A stretch of 64,000 nucleotides of DNA. Origin: Spongiactinospora sp. TRM90649. GTDB taxonomy: Bacteria > Actinomycetota > Actinomycetes > Streptosporangiales > Streptosporangiaceae. The number at the start of each line of letters is the position of its first letter. The first letter of the stretch is position 1. The notes under the pieces were generated by a model. That model was given only the letters and a program-made list of their open reading frames with translations. It did not search any database and was not told the origin of the DNA. A program made the translations under genes and the position numbers. The DNA is taken from the NCBI RefSeq assembly GCF_029382225.1, contig NZ_JARLTC010000042.1, forward strand, positions 36,623 through 100,622, in the 5' to 3' direction. Positions 15,740 to 24,882 of this stretch are shown one piece after another.

Positions 15740-15753
15740 GGGACCTTCGCCCC
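15740..15753. promoter_or_regulatory. Weak DosR-like box upstream of narK
   Basis: GGGACCTTCGCCCC matches 11 of 14 core positions of the DosR/DevR consensus GGGACTWWAGTCCC. It is 123 bases upstream of the narK start. Weak on its own; considered because of the stronger site at 17145. The rest of 15604-15875 shows nothing further I can support. Confidence 0.3.
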
Positions 15754-15875
15754 TGGGAGGGGGCGGAGGCCCGCGATGGGATGTGGTGACGAATCAGGGG
15801 AGGAGATCGCGGCGAGGCGGTGCGGCGTGTCGCGGCACTTCCGGCGGGCGTGATCGGCGTGACGAGGCGGATGAG

Positions 15876-17111
15876 ATGAGTACTGAGACCGGCACCGGCG
15901 GCACCCGTCGGCCGGCGTTGATGCTGGCGGTGGCCACCGTCGGGTTCGCGGTGAACTTCTGGGCGTGGGCGCTGCTCAGCCCGCTGGGGCCGCGGTTCAA
16001 GGAGCTGCTCGGCCTGTCGGCCGCGCAGCAGGCGTTGCTGGTGGCGGTCCCGGTGATCGTCGGCTCGCTGGGACGCATCCCGGTGGGGGCGCTCACCGAC
16101 CGGTACGGCGGCCGGGTGATGCTGCCGCTGGTCTCGGCGGCCACCATCGTGCCGGTGTCGTTCATCGGCGTGGCCGGGCAGGGATCGCTGCCCGCGCTGC
16201 TGGCGGGCGGGTTCTTCCTGGGCATCGGCGGGACGGTGTTCGCCGTCGGTGTGCCGTTCGTCAGCGCGTGGTTCCCGCCCGAACGACGTGGCCTGGCGCT
16301 CGGGGTGTTCGGCATGGGCATGGGCGGCACCGCGATCAGCGCGCTGACCACGGTGCGGCTGATCAGGACCGGCGGCTCGGCCGCCCCGTTCCTGATCACG
16401 GCGGGCGTGCTCGCCCTCTACGCGGTGGTGGCCTGGCTCCTGCTGCGCGACGCGCCCGGCCGTACGGCACCGGCCCGCTCGACGACGGCACGCCTCGTCG
16501 CGGCGGTGCGGTTGCCGATCACCTGGCAGGCGTGCGTGCTGTACGCGGTGGCGTTCGGGGGATATGTCGCCTTCTCCGTGTATCTGCCGGTCTACCTGCA
16601 GTCGGCCTACGGGCTGGAGCAGGCCGACGCCGCCAACCGGATGGCCGGGTTCGTCGTCCTGGCGGTCGCGCTGCGGCCGGTCGGCGGCTGGCTGTCGGAT
16701 CGGTTCGGGTCGGTTCCCGTCCTGGGCGCGGTGTTCGGCGTGGTCGCGCTCTGCGCCGTCGTCCAGGCGTTCACCCCGCCGCTGATGATGGCGGGCACGG
16801 CCGCGTTCCTGACCATGGCCGCCGCGCTCGGCGCGGGCAGCGGGGCCACGTTCGCCCTGGTGGCGGCGGTGGCGCCGGCCGACCAGGTGGGCGCGGTGAC
16901 GGGACTGGTGGGTGCCGCCGGAGGGCTCGGCGGGTTCGTGCCGCCGCTGGTGATGGGGTTCGTCTACGGCCTTTTCGGTTCCTACGGCCTGGGGCTCGCG
17001 CTGCTGGCGGCGGTGTCGGCGCTGACGCTGGCGCTGACCGCCACCGTGGTCCGGGCCACGGCGCGCCGCCGCGAGGTCACGCGGCCGATGCCGGCGCCGT
17101 CCCTGCGGTGA
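15876..17111 (+). CDS. narK: Nitrate/nitrite transporter NarK
   Basis: A 411-residue major facilitator protein with 12 predicted membrane helices. The NarK-type signatures are visible: SPLGPRFKELLGLSAAQQALLVAVPVIVGSLGRIPVGALTDRYGGR in the first half (helix 2 Arg in the substrate path) and GFFLGIGGTVFAVGVPFVSAWFPPERRGLALG, then AAGGLGGFVPPLVMG in the second half. It imports nitrate and/or exports nitrite for the respiratory nitrate reductase encoded from 17775. GAGGCGG lies 8 bases upstream of the ATG. About 30 bases follow before a DosR-type box that belongs to the next gene. Confidence 0.93.
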   Translation: MSTETGTGGTRRPALMLAVATVGFAVNFWAWALLSPLGPRFKELLGLSAAQQALLVAVPVIVGSLGRIPVGALTDRYGGRVMLPLVSAATIVPVSFIGVAGQGSLPALLAGGFFLGIGGTVFAVGVPFVSAWFPPERRGLALGVFGMGMGGTAISALTTVRLIRTGGSAAPFLITAGVLALYAVVAWLLLRDAPGRTAPARSTTARLVAAVRLPITWQACVLYAVAFGGYVAFSVYLPVYLQSAYGLEQADAANRMAGFVVLAVALRPVGGWLSDRFGSVPVLGAVFGVVALCAVVQAFTPPLMMAGTAAFLTMAAALGAGSGATFALVAAVAPADQVGAVTGLVGAAGGLGGFVPPLVMGFVYGLFGSYGLGLALLAAVSALTLALTATVVRATARRREVTRPMPAPSLR

Positions 17112-17144
17112 AAATTCACATATCAGGGGATACGGGCCCGCCGG

Positions 17145-17164
17145 ATCGGGACTTTGGTCCCTGC
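17145..17164. promoter_or_regulatory. DosR/DevR-type hypoxia box
   Basis: The core GGGACTTTGGTCCC at 17148-17161 matches 13 of 14 positions of GGGACTWWAGTCCC, and 15 of 20 over the full box. It is about 50 bases upstream of the leader ORF at 17197. In mycobacteria and streptomycetes such boxes bind the hypoxia/NO response regulator DosR and often control nitrate transport and respiration genes; the link here is inferred from sequence and neighbours. Confidence 0.6.
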
Positions 17165-17196
17165 CCGCCGGCCCGGGACGCTGACAGGCTGGCGGC

Positions 17197-17244
17197 ATGG
17201 AACACGACACGGCCGGGACGCCGCACCACAGGGCGGTGCGGTGA
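17197..17244 (+). CDS. 15-residue leaderless leader ORF
   Basis: CAGGCT (17185-17190), 6 bases, then ATG. The frame encodes MEHDTAGTPHHRAVR and its TGA overlaps the GTG of the CopD-like gene (GTGA). The combination of a leaderless signature and a 4-base stop/start overlap suggests a translated leader that couples ribosomes into the downstream gene, which has no ribosome binding site of its own. Alternatively the downstream gene starts elsewhere and this is chance. Confidence 0.4.
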   Translation: MEHDTAGTPHHRAVR

Positions 17245-17678
17245 CCTGGTGGACGGCGGTGCGCTTCGCCCACGTGCTCTCCGCGATGCTGTGGGTCGGC
17301 GGCCAGTTGACCGTCTCCCTGGTGGTGCTGCCGCCGGCCCGGCGACTGCTGGACGAGCGAGGACGCCGCCGGGTGCTCGACGCGGTCGGCCGCCGGTTCG
17401 GCCTGCTCACCGTCGCGGCTCTGCTGCCGGTGCAACTCGCCACGGGCGTGGCCCTGGCCTGGCACAACGGGGTCACCTGGGCCGCGCTCGCCGGGCCCGG
17501 GTACGGACGGCTGCTCGCGATCAAAATGGCGCTGTTCTGTGCGGTCATGGTGGCGGCGGCACTGCACGGGTGGGCCACCGGCGCCGGGCGCGCCGGGTTC
17601 GCCCGGGGCATGGCGGTGGCGTCGCTGGCCGGCTCGGTCGGAGTGGTGCTGGTGGCGACCGCCCTGCCCGGTTCCTGA
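17241..17678 (+). CDS. CopD-like four-helix membrane protein
   Basis: A 145-residue integral membrane protein with four hydrophobic helices. The N-terminal WTAVRFAHVLSAMLWVGGQLTVSLVVLPP with His in helix 1 followed by W.GG is typical of the CopD/DUF2269/YqhA-type family, which may bind haem or copper. The GTG start overlaps the stop of a 15-codon leader. It sits between narK and narG, behind a DosR-type box, so a role in low-oxygen respiration is plausible. Function is not established from sequence. Confidence 0.75.
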   Translation: MTWWTAVRFAHVLSAMLWVGGQLTVSLVVLPPARRLLDERGRRRVLDAVGRRFGLLTVAALLPVQLATGVALAWHNGVTWAALAGPGYGRLLAIKMALFCAVMVAAALHGWATGAGRAGFARGMAVASLAGSVGVVLVATALPGS

Positions 17679-17774
17679 AGGCCCCGTGTCCTGGGTTACC
17701 CGTCAAGATTTTTGGCCATAAAGGCGTGAATAGCGGATATGTCCGGTACGCCATCGAAGTGAGGAGTCAGACCT

Positions 17775-20700
17775 ATGGCGGGTATGGACGGGCCGGTCGG
17801 TGACGCCCTCCTGAAACTGGGCCGCCACCTGCGATCCGGTGCTGTCTCCGCGGACCTGCGGACCTTGCACCAGATCGGCGGCCGGCAGGGCGACGCCTTC
17901 TACCGTGACCGCTGGAGCCACGACAAAGTGGTGCGTTCCACCCATGGCGTGAACTGCACGGGTTCGTGTTCCTGGAAGGTCTACGTCAAGGACGGCATCA
18001 TCACCTGGGAGGCCCAGCAGACCGACTACCCGAGCGTGGGCGGCGACCGGCCGGAGTACGAGCCGCGCGGCTGCCCCCGGGGGGCGGCGTTCTCCTGGTA
18101 CACCTACTCGCCGACCCGTGTCCGCTTCCCTTACGCCAGAGGCGTGCTGGTGGAGATGTACCGGGAGGCCAAGGCCCGGCTGGGCGGCGACCCGGTCGCC
18201 GCCTGGGCCGAGATCACCACCGACCCGGACAAACGCGCCCGCTACCAGAAGGCCCGGGGCAAGGGCGGCCTGGTCCGCGTCGCCTGGGACGAGGCGACCG
18301 AGATCATCGCCGCCGCACACGTGCACACGATCAAGACCTACGGACCCGACCGGGTCGCCGGGTTCTCCCCGATCCCGGCGATGTCGATGGCCTCGCACGC
18401 GGTGGGCGCCCGGTTCGTCTCGCTGCTCGGCGGGGCGATGCTGTCCTTCTACGACTGGTACGCCGACCTGCCGGTGGCGTCCCCGCAGGTCTTCGGCGAC
18501 CAGACCGACGTGCCCGAGTCGGCCGACTGGTGGGACGCCGCCTACCTGATGCTGTGGGGCTCCAACGTCCCGGTCACCCGCACCCCCGACGCGCACTACA
18601 TGGCCGAGGCCCGCTACCGGGGCCAGAAGGTGGTCGTCCTCGCGCCCGACTACAACGACGCCGCCAAGTTCGCCGACGAGTGGCTCGCGCCGCGTCCGGG
18701 CACCGACGGCGCGCTGGCCATGGCCATGGGGCACGTCATCCTCAAGGAGTTCTTCGCCGAGCGGCCGACGCCCGCCTTCACCGGTTACGTCAAGCGATTC
18801 ACCGACCTGCCGTTCCTGGTACGGCTCCGCGAGCGCGACGGTTCGTACGTCCCCGACAAGTTCCTCACCGCCGCCGACCTCGGCCAGCAGGGCGAGGAGG
18901 CGGCGTTCGCCACCGTGCTGCTCGACGCGCGCGACGGCGAGCCGGTCGTCCCCAACGGCTCGCTCGGCTTCCGCTTCTCCGAACGGGGCCAGGGCCGCTG
19001 GAACCTCGACCTCGGCGAGGTGGACCCGCTGCTGTCCGCGCTGGGCGAGGAGTCGGTGCCGGTGGCGCTGCCCCGCTTCGACGACGGCGGGAACGCCGGG
19101 GGCGTGCTCACCCGCGGCGTCCCGGTACGCCGCGTCGGCGGCCACCTGGTGACCACCGTGTTCGACCTGATGCTCGCCCAGTACGGCGTGCCCCGCGACG
19201 GCCTGCCGGGCACCTGGCCGTCCGGCTACGACGACGCCGCCGAGCCGTACACCCCGGCCTGGCAGGAGGCGATCACCGGGGTGCCCGCCGCGGCGGCGGC
19301 CCGCATCGCGCGGGAGTTCGCCCGCAACGCCGAGGAGTCCGGCGGGCGCTCGATGATCATCATGGGCGCGGGGACGAACCACTGGTTCCATTCCGACACG
19401 ATCTACCGCTCGTTCCTGGCATTGACCACGCTCACCGGCTGCCAGGGCGTCAACGGCGGCGGCTGGGCGCACTACGTCGGCCAGGAGAAGTGCCGCCCCA
19501 TCACCGGCTGGGCCCAGCTCGCCTTCGGGCTGGACTGGTCGCGCCCGCCCCGGCAGATGATCGGCACCGCCTACTGGTACCTGCACACCGACCAGTGGCG
19601 CTACGACACCTACAGCGCCGACGTGGTCTCCTCCCCGCTCGCCGACGGGGCGTTCACCGGCAAGGCCACCGCCGACCTGCTGTCGCAGTCGGCGCGGCTC
19701 GGCTGGATGCCCTCGTACCCGACGTTCGACCGCAACCCGCTGGACCTGGCCGACGAGGCCGCCGAGGCGGGGGAGGAGGCCGGGCCGTACATCACCCGCC
19801 AGATCGCCGAGAACCGGCTCGGCTTCGCCTGCGAGGACCCCGACGCGCCCGCCAACTGGCCGCGGGTGCTCACGGTGTGGCGGGCGAACCTGCTCGGCTC
19901 TTCGGCCAAGGGCAACGAGTACTTCCTGCGCCACCTGCTGGGCACCGACGCGGCCGTGCGCGCCGAGGAGGCCGCGCCGGGGCAGCGGCCGGAGAGCGTG
20001 GCCTGGCCGTCCGAGGCGCCGCAGGGCAAGCTGGACCTGCTGTTGTCGCTGGACTTCCGGATGACCTCCACCACGTTGTTCTCCGACATCGTGCTCCCGG
20101 CCGCCACCTGGTACGAGAAGCACGACCTGTCGTCCACCGACATGCATCCGTTCGTGCACGCGTTCACCCCGGCGATCGACCCGCCGTGGCAGACGCGCAC
20201 CGACTTCGCCGCCTTCCACGCCGTCGCCAAGGCGTTCAGCGCGCTGGCCGAGACCCACCTGGGGACGCGCACCGACGTGGTCGCCGTGCCGCTGCTGCAC
20301 GACACCCCCGACGAGCTGGCCTGCCCGCAGGGCCGGGTGCACGACTGGCGGGCCACCGGCAGGGCGCCCACGCCCGGACGCGACTTTCCCAAGCTGGTCA
20401 CGGTGGAGCGGGACTACGGCGCGGTGGCGCGGAAGATGGCCGCGCTCGGCCCGCTGCTGGAACGGCTGGGCGCCACCACCAAGGGGCTGACGTTCGACGT
20501 GTCCGGCGAGATCGACCGGCTGCGCCGCGTCAACGGCGCCACCGCCGACGGGCGTCCGTCGCTGGCGCGCGACACGGACATGTGCGAGGCCATCCTGGCC
20601 CTGTCGGGCACCACGAACGGGCACCTGGCCGCGCAGGGGTTCGCCACGCTGGGCCGCCGCACCGGGACCTCGTTCGACGGCCTGGCCGACGAGCACAAGC

Positions 20701-21425
20701 AGATCACCTTCGCCGACACCCAGGCCGGACCGGTGCCGGTGATCACCTCGCCGGAGTGGTCGGGCAGCGAGAGCGGCGGACGGCGCTACTCGGCCTTCAC
20801 CATCAACGTCGAGCACCGCAAACCATGGCACACCCTCACCGGCCGCCAGCACTTCTACCTCGACCACGACTGGATGCACGAGGCGGGCGAGGCGCTGCCG
20901 GTCTACCGGCCGCCGCTGGACATGACCGCGATGTTCGGCGAGCCCGGCCTGGGCGACGGCGGCGAGAACGGTGTGACCGTGCGCTACCTGACCCCGCACT
21001 CCAAGTGGTCCATCCACTCGGAGTATCAGGACAACCTGCTCATGCTCACCCTGTCGCGCGGCGGGCCGACGATCTGGATGAGCCCGGCGGACGCCGCCAG
21101 GGCGAAGGTCGCCGACAACGACTGGGTGGAGGCCGTCAACCGCAACGGCGTCGTCGTGGCCCGCGCGGTGGTCTCGCACCGCATGCCCGAGGGGACCGTG
21201 TACATGTACCACGCCCAGGAGCGCGTGGTGGACGTGCCGAAGAGCGAGACCTCGGGACGGCGCGGCGGCATCCACAACTCGCTGACCCGCCTGCTGGTCA
21301 AACCCACCCACCTGATCGGCGGGTACGCCCAGCTCAGCTTCGCCTTCAACTACCTCGGGCCCACCGGCAACCAGCGCGACGAGGTCACCGTGATCCGCCG
21401 CCGCTCCCAGGAGGTCGACTACTGA
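17775..21425 (+). CDS. narG: Respiratory nitrate reductase alpha subunit NarG
   Basis: A 1216-residue molybdopterin enzyme that reduces nitrate to nitrite on the cytoplasmic side of the membrane. The FS0 iron-sulphur site has the NarG-type ligand set His57, Cys61, Cys65, Cys100 (STHGVNCTGSCSW…EPRGCPRG). The Mo-ligand aspartate lies in SFYDWYADLP. The rest follows the family in order and length, ending in YLGPTGNQRDEV. No Tat signal is present, as expected for NarG. GAGGAG lies 8 bases before the ATG. The stop overlaps the narH start (TGATG), beginning a tightly coupled narGHJI operon. A ~95-base upstream region holds the promoter; I find no convincing FNR site. Confidence 0.97.
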   Translation: MAGMDGPVGDALLKLGRHLRSGAVSADLRTLHQIGGRQGDAFYRDRWSHDKVVRSTHGVNCTGSCSWKVYVKDGIITWEAQQTDYPSVGGDRPEYEPRGCPRGAAFSWYTYSPTRVRFPYARGVLVEMYREAKARLGGDPVAAWAEITTDPDKRARYQKARGKGGLVRVAWDEATEIIAAAHVHTIKTYGPDRVAGFSPIPAMSMASHAVGARFVSLLGGAMLSFYDWYADLPVASPQVFGDQTDVPESADWWDAAYLMLWGSNVPVTRTPDAHYMAEARYRGQKVVVLAPDYNDAAKFADEWLAPRPGTDGALAMAMGHVILKEFFAERPTPAFTGYVKRFTDLPFLVRLRERDGSYVPDKFLTAADLGQQGEEAAFATVLLDARDGEPVVPNGSLGFRFSERGQGRWNLDLGEVDPLLSALGEESVPVALPRFDDGGNAGGVLTRGVPVRRVGGHLVTTVFDLMLAQYGVPRDGLPGTWPSGYDDAAEPYTPAWQEAITGVPAAAAARIAREFARNAEESGGRSMIIMGAGTNHWFHSDTIYRSFLALTTLTGCQGVNGGGWAHYVGQEKCRPITGWAQLAFGLDWSRPPRQMIGTAYWYLHTDQWRYDTYSADVVSSPLADGAFTGKATADLLSQSARLGWMPSYPTFDRNPLDLADEAAEAGEEAGPYITRQIAENRLGFACEDPDAPANWPRVLTVWRANLLGSSAKGNEYFLRHLLGTDAAVRAEEAAPGQRPESVAWPSEAPQGKLDLLLSLDFRMTSTTLFSDIVLPAATWYEKHDLSSTDMHPFVHAFTPAIDPPWQTRTDFAAFHAVAKAFSALAETHLGTRTDVVAVPLLHDTPDELACPQGRVHDWRATGRAPTPGRDFPKLVTVERDYGAVARKMAALGPLLERLGATTKGLTFDVSGEIDRLRRVNGATADGRPSLARDTDMCEAILALSGTTNGHLAAQGFATLGRRTGTSFDGLADEHKQITFADTQAGPVPVITSPEWSGSESGGRRYSAFTINVEHRKPWHTLTGRQHFYLDHDWMHEAGEALPVYRPPLDMTAMFGEPGLGDGGENGVTVRYLTPHSKWSIHSEYQDNLLMLTLSRGGPTIWMSPADAARAKVADNDWVEAVNRNGVVVARAVVSHRMPEGTVYMYHAQERVVDVPKSETSGRRGGIHNSLTRLLVKPTHLIGGYAQLSFAFNYLGPTGNQRDEVTVIRRRSQEVDY

Positions 21426-23065
21426 TGCGGATCATGGCGCAACTGGCCATGGTGATGAACCTGGACAAGTGCATCGGCTGCCACACCTGTTCGGTCACCT
21501 GCAAGCAGGCCTGGACCAACCGCGCCGGCGTCGAGTACGTGTGGTTCAACAACGTCGAGACCCGTCCCGGCCAGGGCTATCCGCGCACCTACCAGGACCA
21601 GAAGAAGTGGCAGGGCGGCTGGGAGCTGAACGGGCGCGGACGGCTGCGGCTGCGGGCGGGCGGGCGGCTGAAGAAGCTGTTCACCATCTTCGCCAATCCG
21701 CTCATGCCGTCCATCAAGGACTACTACGAGCCCTGGACCTACGACTACGACCGGCTCTTCTCCGCCCCCGCCACCGAGGACACCCCCGTGGCCCGCCCCA
21801 GGTCGCTCATCACCGGCCGGGAGACGAAGATCACCTGGAGCGCGAACTGGGACGACAACCTGGCCGGCTCGCCACAGCTCGCGTCCGCCGACCCGGTGCT
21901 GCGCAAGCTGTCGGACCAGGTGAAGCTGGAGTTCGAGCAGGCCTTCATGTTCTACCTGCCGCGCATCTGCGAGCACTGCCTGAACCCGTCGTGCGTGGCC
22001 TCCTGCCCGTCCGGCGCGCTCTACAAGCGGTCAGAGGACGGCATCGTGCTGGTCGACCAGGACCGCTGCCGGGGCTGGCGGATGTGCGTGACCGGCTGCC
22101 CCTACAAGAAGATCTACTTCAACCACCGCACCGGCAAGGCCGAGAAGTGCACGTTCTGCTATCCGCGGGTCGAGGTCGGCATCCCCACGGTGTGCTCGGA
22201 GACCTGCGTGGGACGGCTCCGCTACATCGGCCTGATCCTCTACGACGCCGACCGCGTGGCCGAGGCCGCCTCCGTCGCCGACGAGAAGGACCTGTACGAG
22301 GCGCAGCGCGGCGTGCTGCTGGATCCGCACGACCCGGAGGTGATCGCCGCCGCCCGTGCCGAGGGCATCCCGGAGGACTGGCTGGAGGCGGCCCGCGAGT
22401 CCCCGATCCACAAGCTGATCTTCGAGTACGGCGTGGCGCTGCCGCTGCACCCGGAGTACCGCACGATGCCGATGGTCTGGTACATCCCGCCCCTGTCGCC
22501 GGTGGTGGACGTGCTGACCGGCACCGGCCACGACGGCGAGGACGCAGGGAACCTGTTCGGCGCGATCGACGCGCTGCGCATCCCGATCGGCTACCTGGCC
22601 GAGCTGTTCACCGCCGGTGACCCTGAGCCGGTGCGCGGCGTGCTGCGCCGCCTGGCCGCGATGCGCTCCTACATGCGCCGCATCAACCTCGGCCAGGACC
22701 CCGACGAGTCGATCGCCGCCTCGGTCGGGATGAGCGGGCGGGGGATCGAGGAGATGCACCGGCTGCTGGCGCTGGCCCCCTACGCCGAGCGTTACGTGAT
22801 CCCCAAGGCCCACGCCGAGCAGGGCAGGCAACTGGAGGAGACCGCCACCGGCTGCTCCCTGGACTACGAGGGAGGCCCCGGCATGGGCGGGCCGTTCGGG
22901 GAGGCGTCCGGCACGCCCGCCCCCGTCGCGGTGGAGAACTTCCACGCGCTGCGCGAACGGCAGGAGGGCGACGCCCACGACCTGCGCGGCCGGGTGAATC
23001 TGCTCAACTGGGACGGCAAGGGCACCCCCGACGGCCTGTTCCCCAAGCGCGACCGGGAGCGGTGA
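21425..23065 (+). CDS. narH: Nitrate reductase beta subunit NarH
   Basis: A 546-residue iron-sulphur protein that carries electrons from NarI to NarG. Cluster motifs are clear: CIGCHTCSVTCK near the N terminus, CEHCLNPSCVASCPSGALY, CRGWRMCVTGCPYKK where Trp replaces a Cys to give the [3Fe-4S] cluster as in known NarH, and CTFCYPR…PTVCSETCVGR. The length matches family norms. ATG at 21425 shares one base with the narG stop and narJ overlaps its stop. It docks to NarG and NarI at the inner face of the cytoplasmic membrane. Confidence 0.96.
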   Translation: MRIMAQLAMVMNLDKCIGCHTCSVTCKQAWTNRAGVEYVWFNNVETRPGQGYPRTYQDQKKWQGGWELNGRGRLRLRAGGRLKKLFTIFANPLMPSIKDYYEPWTYDYDRLFSAPATEDTPVARPRSLITGRETKITWSANWDDNLAGSPQLASADPVLRKLSDQVKLEFEQAFMFYLPRICEHCLNPSCVASCPSGALYKRSEDGIVLVDQDRCRGWRMCVTGCPYKKIYFNHRTGKAEKCTFCYPRVEVGIPTVCSETCVGRLRYIGLILYDADRVAEAASVADEKDLYEAQRGVLLDPHDPEVIAAARAEGIPEDWLEAARESPIHKLIFEYGVALPLHPEYRTMPMVWYIPPLSPVVDVLTGTGHDGEDAGNLFGAIDALRIPIGYLAELFTAGDPEPVRGVLRRLAAMRSYMRRINLGQDPDESIAASVGMSGRGIEEMHRLLALAPYAERYVIPKAHAEQGRQLEETATGCSLDYEGGPGMGGPFGEASGTPAPVAVENFHALRERQEGDAHDLRGRVNLLNWDGKGTPDGLFPKRDRER

Positions 23066-23685
23066 TGATGGGCGAACACGACGTGCGGACCGCGCACATG
23101 GTGGCGTCGGTGCTGCTCGGCTACCCCGACGAACGCCTGTACGGCGCGCGCCCGGTGCTGGCCGAGGCGGTGGCCGGGCTGCCCGCCGGGCAGGTGCGCG
23201 ACCGGCTGGCCGCCTTCCTGCGGCACGTCGAGGTCACGGGTCAGGGCGAGCTGGCCGCGCACTACGTGGCGACCTTCGACCTCAAGCGACGGTGCTGCCT
23301 CTACCTGACCTACTACGCCTACGGCGACACCCGCAAGCGCGGCGGGGCGCTGCTGCGCTTCAAGCACGCGCTGCGGGCGGCGGGGTTCGAACCGGCCGAC
23401 GGCGAGCTGCCCGACCACCTGGCCGTGGTCTGCGAACTGTCGGGGCGGGGCGCGGTGCGGGAGGCACGCCGTCTGCTGCGGGAGCACCGGGCGGGGCTGG
23501 AGCTGCTGCGCACGGCGCTCACGGCGGAGCGCTCGCCGTACGCGGACGTGGTGGCCGCCGTGACGGCGACGCTGCCCGCCGCCGGGCCGCGCGAGCGCGA
23601 GGCGGCGCTGCGCCTGGCGGCCGAGGGGCCGCCCGCCGAAGAGGTCGGACTGGAACCCTACGCGGTCATGGAGGCGTCGCGATGA
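23065..23685 (+). CDS. narJ: Nitrate reductase assembly chaperone NarJ
   Basis: A 206-residue cytosolic chaperone of the NarJ/TorD family required for cofactor insertion into NarG. Helical features and the motifs LLGYPDERLY, HYVATFDLKRRCCLYLTYYAYGDTRKRGGALLRFK and LPDHLAVVCELSG are typical. Start: ATG at 23065 forms a TGATG overlap with narH, the same geometry as narG-narH; GTG at 23062 and ATG at 23068 are alternatives. The stop overlaps narI (ATGA). Confidence 0.94.
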   Translation: MMGEHDVRTAHMVASVLLGYPDERLYGARPVLAEAVAGLPAGQVRDRLAAFLRHVEVTGQGELAAHYVATFDLKRRCCLYLTYYAYGDTRKRGGALLRFKHALRAAGFEPADGELPDHLAVVCELSGRGAVREARRLLREHRAGLELLRTALTAERSPYADVVAAVTATLPAAGPREREAALRLAAEGPPAEEVGLEPYAVMEASR

Positions 23686-24404
23686 GCGTCGTGCTGTGGG
23701 TGGTGGCACCGTACGTGGCGATCACGGTGTTCGTGCTGGGACACGTATGGCGTTACCGCTACGACAAGTTCGGCTGGACGACCCGCTCGTCGCAGATGTA
23801 CGAGTCGCGGCTGCTGCGCGTCGGCAGCCCGCTGTTCCACTTCGGGATCCTGGTCGTGCTGCTCGGCCACATCGGCGGGCTGGTCGTCCCGAAGAGCTGG
23901 ACCGAGGCGGTGGGCGTCGGCGAGGAGACCTACCACGTGGTGGCCGTGGTGCTGGGCACCGTCGCGGGCGTGGCCACGGTGGGCGGGCTGGCGATCCTCA
24001 TTTACCGGCGGCGCACGGTCGGGCCGGTGTTCACCGCGACCACCCGCAATGACAAGCTGATGTACGCGATGCTCGGCCTGACCATCGTGCTCGGCCTGTC
24101 GGCCACGGTGGCGGCCAATGTGGTCGGCGGCGGCTACGACTACCGCACCACCATCTCCCCCTGGTTCCGCTCGGTGTTCTACCTCAGCCCGGATCCGGCG
24201 CTGATGGCGGGCGCGCCGATCCTGTTCCAGCTCCACGCGCTGAGCGCGCTGGCGCTGTTCGCGATCTGGCCGTTCACCCGGCTGGTGCACATGCTGACCG
24301 CGCCCGTGGGCTATCTGACCAGGCCGTACATCGTCTACCGCAGCCGCGACGAGCAGCGCGCGGGAGCCCGCGCGCCCCGCCGCGGCTGGGAGCCCTCCGG
24401 GTGA
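23682..24404 (+). CDS. narI: Nitrate reductase gamma subunit NarI (cytochrome b)
   Basis: A 240-residue membrane cytochrome b with five hydrophobic helices. Haem-ligating histidines are visible in LFHFGILVVLLGHIGG and in FQLHALSALALFAIWPFTRLVHMLTAP. It oxidises menaquinol at the outer face and passes electrons to NarH. ATG at 23682 overlaps narJ by 4 bases. The polar Arg-rich C terminus is cytoplasmic. It closes the narGHJI operon; a strong hairpin lies ~450 bases downstream beyond gene debris. Confidence 0.96.
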   Translation: MSVVLWVVAPYVAITVFVLGHVWRYRYDKFGWTTRSSQMYESRLLRVGSPLFHFGILVVLLGHIGGLVVPKSWTEAVGVGEETYHVVAVVLGTVAGVATVGGLAILIYRRRTVGPVFTATTRNDKLMYAMLGLTIVLGLSATVAANVVGGGYDYRTTISPWFRSVFYLSPDPALMAGAPILFQLHALSALALFAIWPFTRLVHMLTAPVGYLTRPYIVYRSRDEQRAGARAPRRGWEPSG

Positions 24405-24428
24405 CAGCAGTGATCGTGGACGGCCTCG

Positions 24429-24640
24429 ATGGTCGAACGGGTGACACTGATCATCGACGCCTTCGAAGGGCGTTTCACACATCTCACGCTGGAGGACGTG
24501 GCCCGGTGCACCCGCCTGCCGCGCTCCACGGCCCACCGCATCCTGGATCAGAGGTCTTCTACCTGGACAAGGTCGGCGGGCGGTTCGCCCTGTCCGTGTC
24601 CTCGCGGGTGGGAGGCCGCGCCCCGGCGAGGAGGACGCGG
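24429..24640 (+). pseudogene. IclR-family regulator remnant with internal deletion and frameshift
   Basis: From 24429 the frame reads VERVTLIIDAFEGRFTHLTLEDVARCTRLPRSTAHRILDQ, the winged helix of an IclR regulator. At 24551 the homology jumps to the -1 frame and to a later part of the protein, EVFYLDKVGGRFALSVSSRVGGRAPA, the start of the effector domain. About 60-70 codons that normally separate these blocks are missing, and everything after RAPA is gone. A third frame from about 24622 to 24777 (…DADLCRVEVGITLQTPGGG…GTKFGNRKWDWGA) has coding-like bias and may be the tail of another lost gene, which I cannot name. Confidence 0.7.
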
Positions 24641-24792
24641 ACCTGTGCCGGGTAGAGGTGGGCATCACCCTGCAGACGCCGGGCGGCGGCGCGCTGGAGA
24701 TCTTCCACGGCGCGGCCCTGGACCACAGTCCGCTCGGGACGAAGTTCGGCAACCGCAAGTGGGACTGGGGGGCGTGACCAGACCCCCGCGGG

Positions 24793-24852
24793 CACCTTGA
24801 CGATCACATTGGCAGGCACATTGACGGACACATTGACGAGCACCTTGACGGT
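24793..24852. repeat. Minisatellite, five 12-base units
   Basis: Five head-to-tail imperfect copies of CACMTTGACGRN: CACCTTGACGAT, CACATTGGCAGG, CACATTGACGGA, CACATTGACGAG, CACCTTGACGGT. The unit is a multiple of three and would read as alternating Thr-Leu repeats on the plus strand, but no bona fide gene contains it. It lies in decayed DNA between narI and the secreted dehydrogenase. Confidence 0.75.
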
Positions 24853-24882
24853 GGGCCCGGAGGCCGCTCCTCCTCCGGGCCC
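24853..24882 (+). terminator. Long GC hairpin downstream of the nar operon
   Basis: An 11-bp perfect stem (24853-24863 with 24872-24882) and an 8-base loop directly after the minisatellite. No U tract. It probably ends transcripts from the nar operon and insulates the gene starting at 25045. Confidence 0.55.

Noticed and set aside
17679..17774. FNR/CRP-type site before narG
   Set aside because: No TTGAT-N4-ATCAA or TGTGA-N6-TCACA match; only a loose GTGAA-AA-TTCAC repeat after narK at 17108-17119.
17703..21311. 1202-codon open frame on the minus strand
   Set aside because: It is the antisense shadow of narG; high-GC genes leave long open frames on the other strand.
17966..21424. N-terminal extension of NarH by 1153 codons
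   Set aside because: This is an alternative frame inside narG; NarH similarity begins at 21425 with the TGATG overlap.
24793..24852. CRISPR array
   Set aside because: Units are 12 bases, imperfect and contiguous without spacers; no cas genes are in the window.
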